Shown here: one piece after another, positions 16,066 through 17,348 of the stretch
How the letters are laid out: every line of letters starts with the position of its first letter
Position numbering within the stretch: the stretch's first letter is position 1
Source: Persicitalea sp038242095
GTDB taxonomy: Bacteria > Bacteroidota > Bacteroidia > Cytophagales > Spirosomataceae
Assembly: GCA_038242095.1 (NCBI GenBank)
Contig: JBBSSJ010000068.1
Span: 1-17,348, forward strand
DNA length: 17,348 bases
Reading direction: 5' to 3'
Notes under the pieces: generated by a model
What the model saw: only the letters and a program-made list of their open reading frames with translations
The model's database searches: none
What the model was told of the DNA's origin: nothing
Program-made: the position numbers and the translations under genes

Positions 16066-17091
16066 ATGGGCGTACTAGCCAAGTTGAAAAATGAGGCGTT
16101 GAAGGTAAAGGAGCAATTATCTCCTACCAAAGATTTCGATCCGACCACCTTGCCGTGGATTGACCGATCGAATGCGGATATCGATGCCTTTGTCGCCAAT
16201 TTTATCCCCCGTTTTCCGCTGACCTTCGATTTGGCCGAAAAACTCCGCTTCTGGCAGAAAAATGGGTACGTAGTTTTGGAAAAGGTAATTTCTCCGGCGT
16301 TGATTGACCGCTATTGGGAAGACGTAGAGGAATTGCTTCGCAATCCCAAACAGTACAAGCTCATGGCGCGGGTGGACATCCCTAAGTTCGACCCTATACG
16401 GGAACGGATGATCGGTGAATTTCCAATAGAAGATTTGAAAGGAAAACACGTCAAGCTCAACGACTTTCATCAGCTCTCCGAGACCGGCAAGAACCTGATG
16501 ACCCATCCGGCCATTGTGAATTTCCTGGAAGCAGTTTTTCAGCAGCAGGTCGTCGTCATGCAAAGCCTTACCTTCATGTACGGCAGTCAGCAGCCCACCC
16601 ACCAGGATTTTCCGTGGGTGACGGCTAAAATCCCCAGCCATTTAGCGGCTGCCTGGATCCCTTTGGAAGACATCAAGGCCGACTCCGGTCCGCTCTATTA
16701 TTATGTCGGGTCGCACCGATTGCCCAAATTCAATTTTGGGAATGGGATTCTGGCCAACGAGCGCTCTACGCGAACACCGCTCGAATTTGCCGGGTACCTC
16801 GACAAAAATTGTCCCGCCGATGGTTACCAGAAAGAGGTGTTGCTCATCGAGCGCGGGGATGTGCTTATCTGGCATTCGGCGCTGGCGCACGGCGGCGCCC
16901 TCATAGAAAATCCCGAACAGACCCGCAAATCGTATGTATGCCATTACTCAACAAAAGAGGCTTTGCCATTTCATCGATACAATGTGCATCACACGCCCAC
17001 CGTACAAAAATACCATGGCGTCGATATCTATGAGCATCCCGAATTCAGCGATCAGGAAAATGTCCTCAAAGCAGAATCGAAGGTTGATTAG
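16066..17091 (+). CDS. Phytanoyl-CoA dioxygenase (PhyH) family Fe(II)/2-oxoglutarate oxygenase
   Basis: A 341-aa non-haem iron oxygenase of the PhyH family, which hydroxylates small molecules or carrier-bound acyl groups with O2 and 2-oxoglutarate. The iron-binding HxD is H179-Q180-D181 in THQDFPW, the distal histidine is H275 in ALAHGGA and the likely 2-oxoglutarate-binding arginine is R287 in TRKSYVCHY. The N-terminal KNGYVVLEKVISPALIDRYW segment and LYYYVGSHRLPKF are typical of the family. The first ~60 residues are extra to the core fold. No signal peptide, so it is cytosolic. The start ATG at 16066 is preceded by an AT-rich stretch without a Shine-Dalgarno sequence. It stands alone on this strand, divergent from the oxidoreductase, and the substrate cannot be predicted from its neighbours. 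Confidence 0.9.
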   Translation: MGVLAKLKNEALKVKEQLSPTKDFDPTTLPWIDRSNADIDAFVANFIPRFPLTFDLAEKLRFWQKNGYVVLEKVISPALIDRYWEDVEELLRNPKQYKLMARVDIPKFDPIRERMIGEFPIEDLKGKHVKLNDFHQLSETGKNLMTHPAIVNFLEAVFQQQVVVMQSLTFMYGSQQPTHQDFPWVTAKIPSHLAAAWIPLEDIKADSGPLYYYVGSHRLPKFNFGNGILANERSTRTPLEFAGYLDKNCPADGYQKEVLLIERGDVLIWHSALAHGGALIENPEQTRKSYVCHYSTKEALPFHRYNVHHTPTVQKYHGVDIYEHPEFSDQENVLKAESKVD

Positions 17092-17113
17092 TTAGTACCT
17101 AATTTTATACCTA

Positions 17114-17348
17114 ATGCTTCGTTCTACAAAGTCTGTCCCGTTTTCATCATAGTGACTGGGCTGGCTTGGGATAGGTCGGCTTCTTGGGGTGTCACTCTGA
17201 AGCGGCTGGCGATTTTCCTGCTCGTCGGTCAATCTAACATGGCTGGGCGGTGACCTTTTGATGGCTTGGCTAATGGGACAAATGACAACATTTGGGCTTT
17301 GGACGCACAGAACAACTGGATACCAGCTAAGAACCCGCTACATTTCGA
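17114..17348 (+). pseudogene. Broken SASA/sialate O-acetylesterase-like carbohydrate esterase gene, 3' end outside the window
   Basis: From the ATG at 17114 the frame reads MLRSTKSV, a typical signal-peptide start, but stops at 17150. One base further, the frame used from 17137 or 17140 continues as FIIVTGLAW and then LKRLAIFLLVGQSNMAGR, the unmistakable GQSN signature (17227-17238) of the SASA family of sialate O-acetylesterases and related carbohydrate esterases. One missing base in the CCC run at 17137-17139 would join the two parts. Directly after GQSNMAGR comes TGA (17251-17253), yet the same frame goes on with plausible family sequence, ending ALDAQNNWIPAKNPLHF at the window edge. A glycine codon GGA is expected at the TGA. 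The gene thus seems to have two lesions, although sequencing error cannot be excluded for the first. If intact it would be an exported deacetylase for sugar polymers. Confidence 0.75.

Noticed and set aside
1..17348. CRISPR array, tRNA genes, insertion sequences or attachment sites
   Set aside because: No regularly spaced long repeats, tRNA-like cloverleaf, transposase or integrase sequence was seen on reading the window; the heptamer repeats are too short and contiguous to be CRISPR.

Overview
The window looks like chromosomal DNA of a Bacteroidota bacterium, most likely of the order Cytophagales. The pointers are the protein content (a GSCFA protein, an Mrp protein without a C-terminal CxxC, an NfuA/NifU-C protein, a long phospho-sugar mutase, a GH63-like cytosolic glycosidase, a PhyH dioxygenase), the rarity of Shine-Dalgarno sequences, and short in-phase heptamer repeats in front of several start codons. 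The lineage is inferred from style and family memory, not from a database search.

Layout. (1) 2-4371, plus strand: an accessory, probably anti-phage, module. A large Eco57I-like DNA methyltransferase/restriction protein, cut by the left window edge, overlaps by 4 bp (ATGA) a 487-aa ABC-type ATPase. The ATPase ends in a small helical domain with an RxxxE...NPLSH pattern that recalls HEPN anticodon nucleases of the PrrC/RloC type. The methyltransferase has a sharply AT-rich block exactly where specificity is normally encoded. (2) 4388-5257, minus: an exported GH16 glucanase, divergent from (3) a GSCFA protein at 5294-6280; the two start codons are only 36 bp apart. (4) 6395-7831, plus: Mrp and a NifU-C/Nfu protein, two iron-sulphur cluster carriers, closed by a clear intrinsic terminator at 7858-7889. 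(5) 7991-9703: an unusually long D-Ala-D-Ala-ligase-like ATP-grasp enzyme. (6) 9736-14351: a cytosolic GH63/MGH1-like glycosidase followed by a phosphoglucomutase/phosphomannomutase, plausibly acting in sequence on released sugar. (7) 14352-14447: a structured purine-rich palindrome between convergent genes. (8) 14448-15851, minus: a flavin disulphide oxidoreductase. (9) 16066-17091, plus: a PhyH-type dioxygenase. (10) 17114 to the right edge: the start of a SASA/sialate O-acetylesterase-like gene that carries an apparent frameshift and an in-frame TGA directly after its GQSNMAGR signature, so it looks like a pseudogene.

The most interesting items are the two-gene methyltransferase plus ATPase-HEPN module with its compositional mosaic, the broken esterase gene at the right edge, the oversized ATP-grasp ligase, and the heptamer repeats at start codons. 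I found no tRNA, rRNA, CRISPR array, transposase or attachment site.
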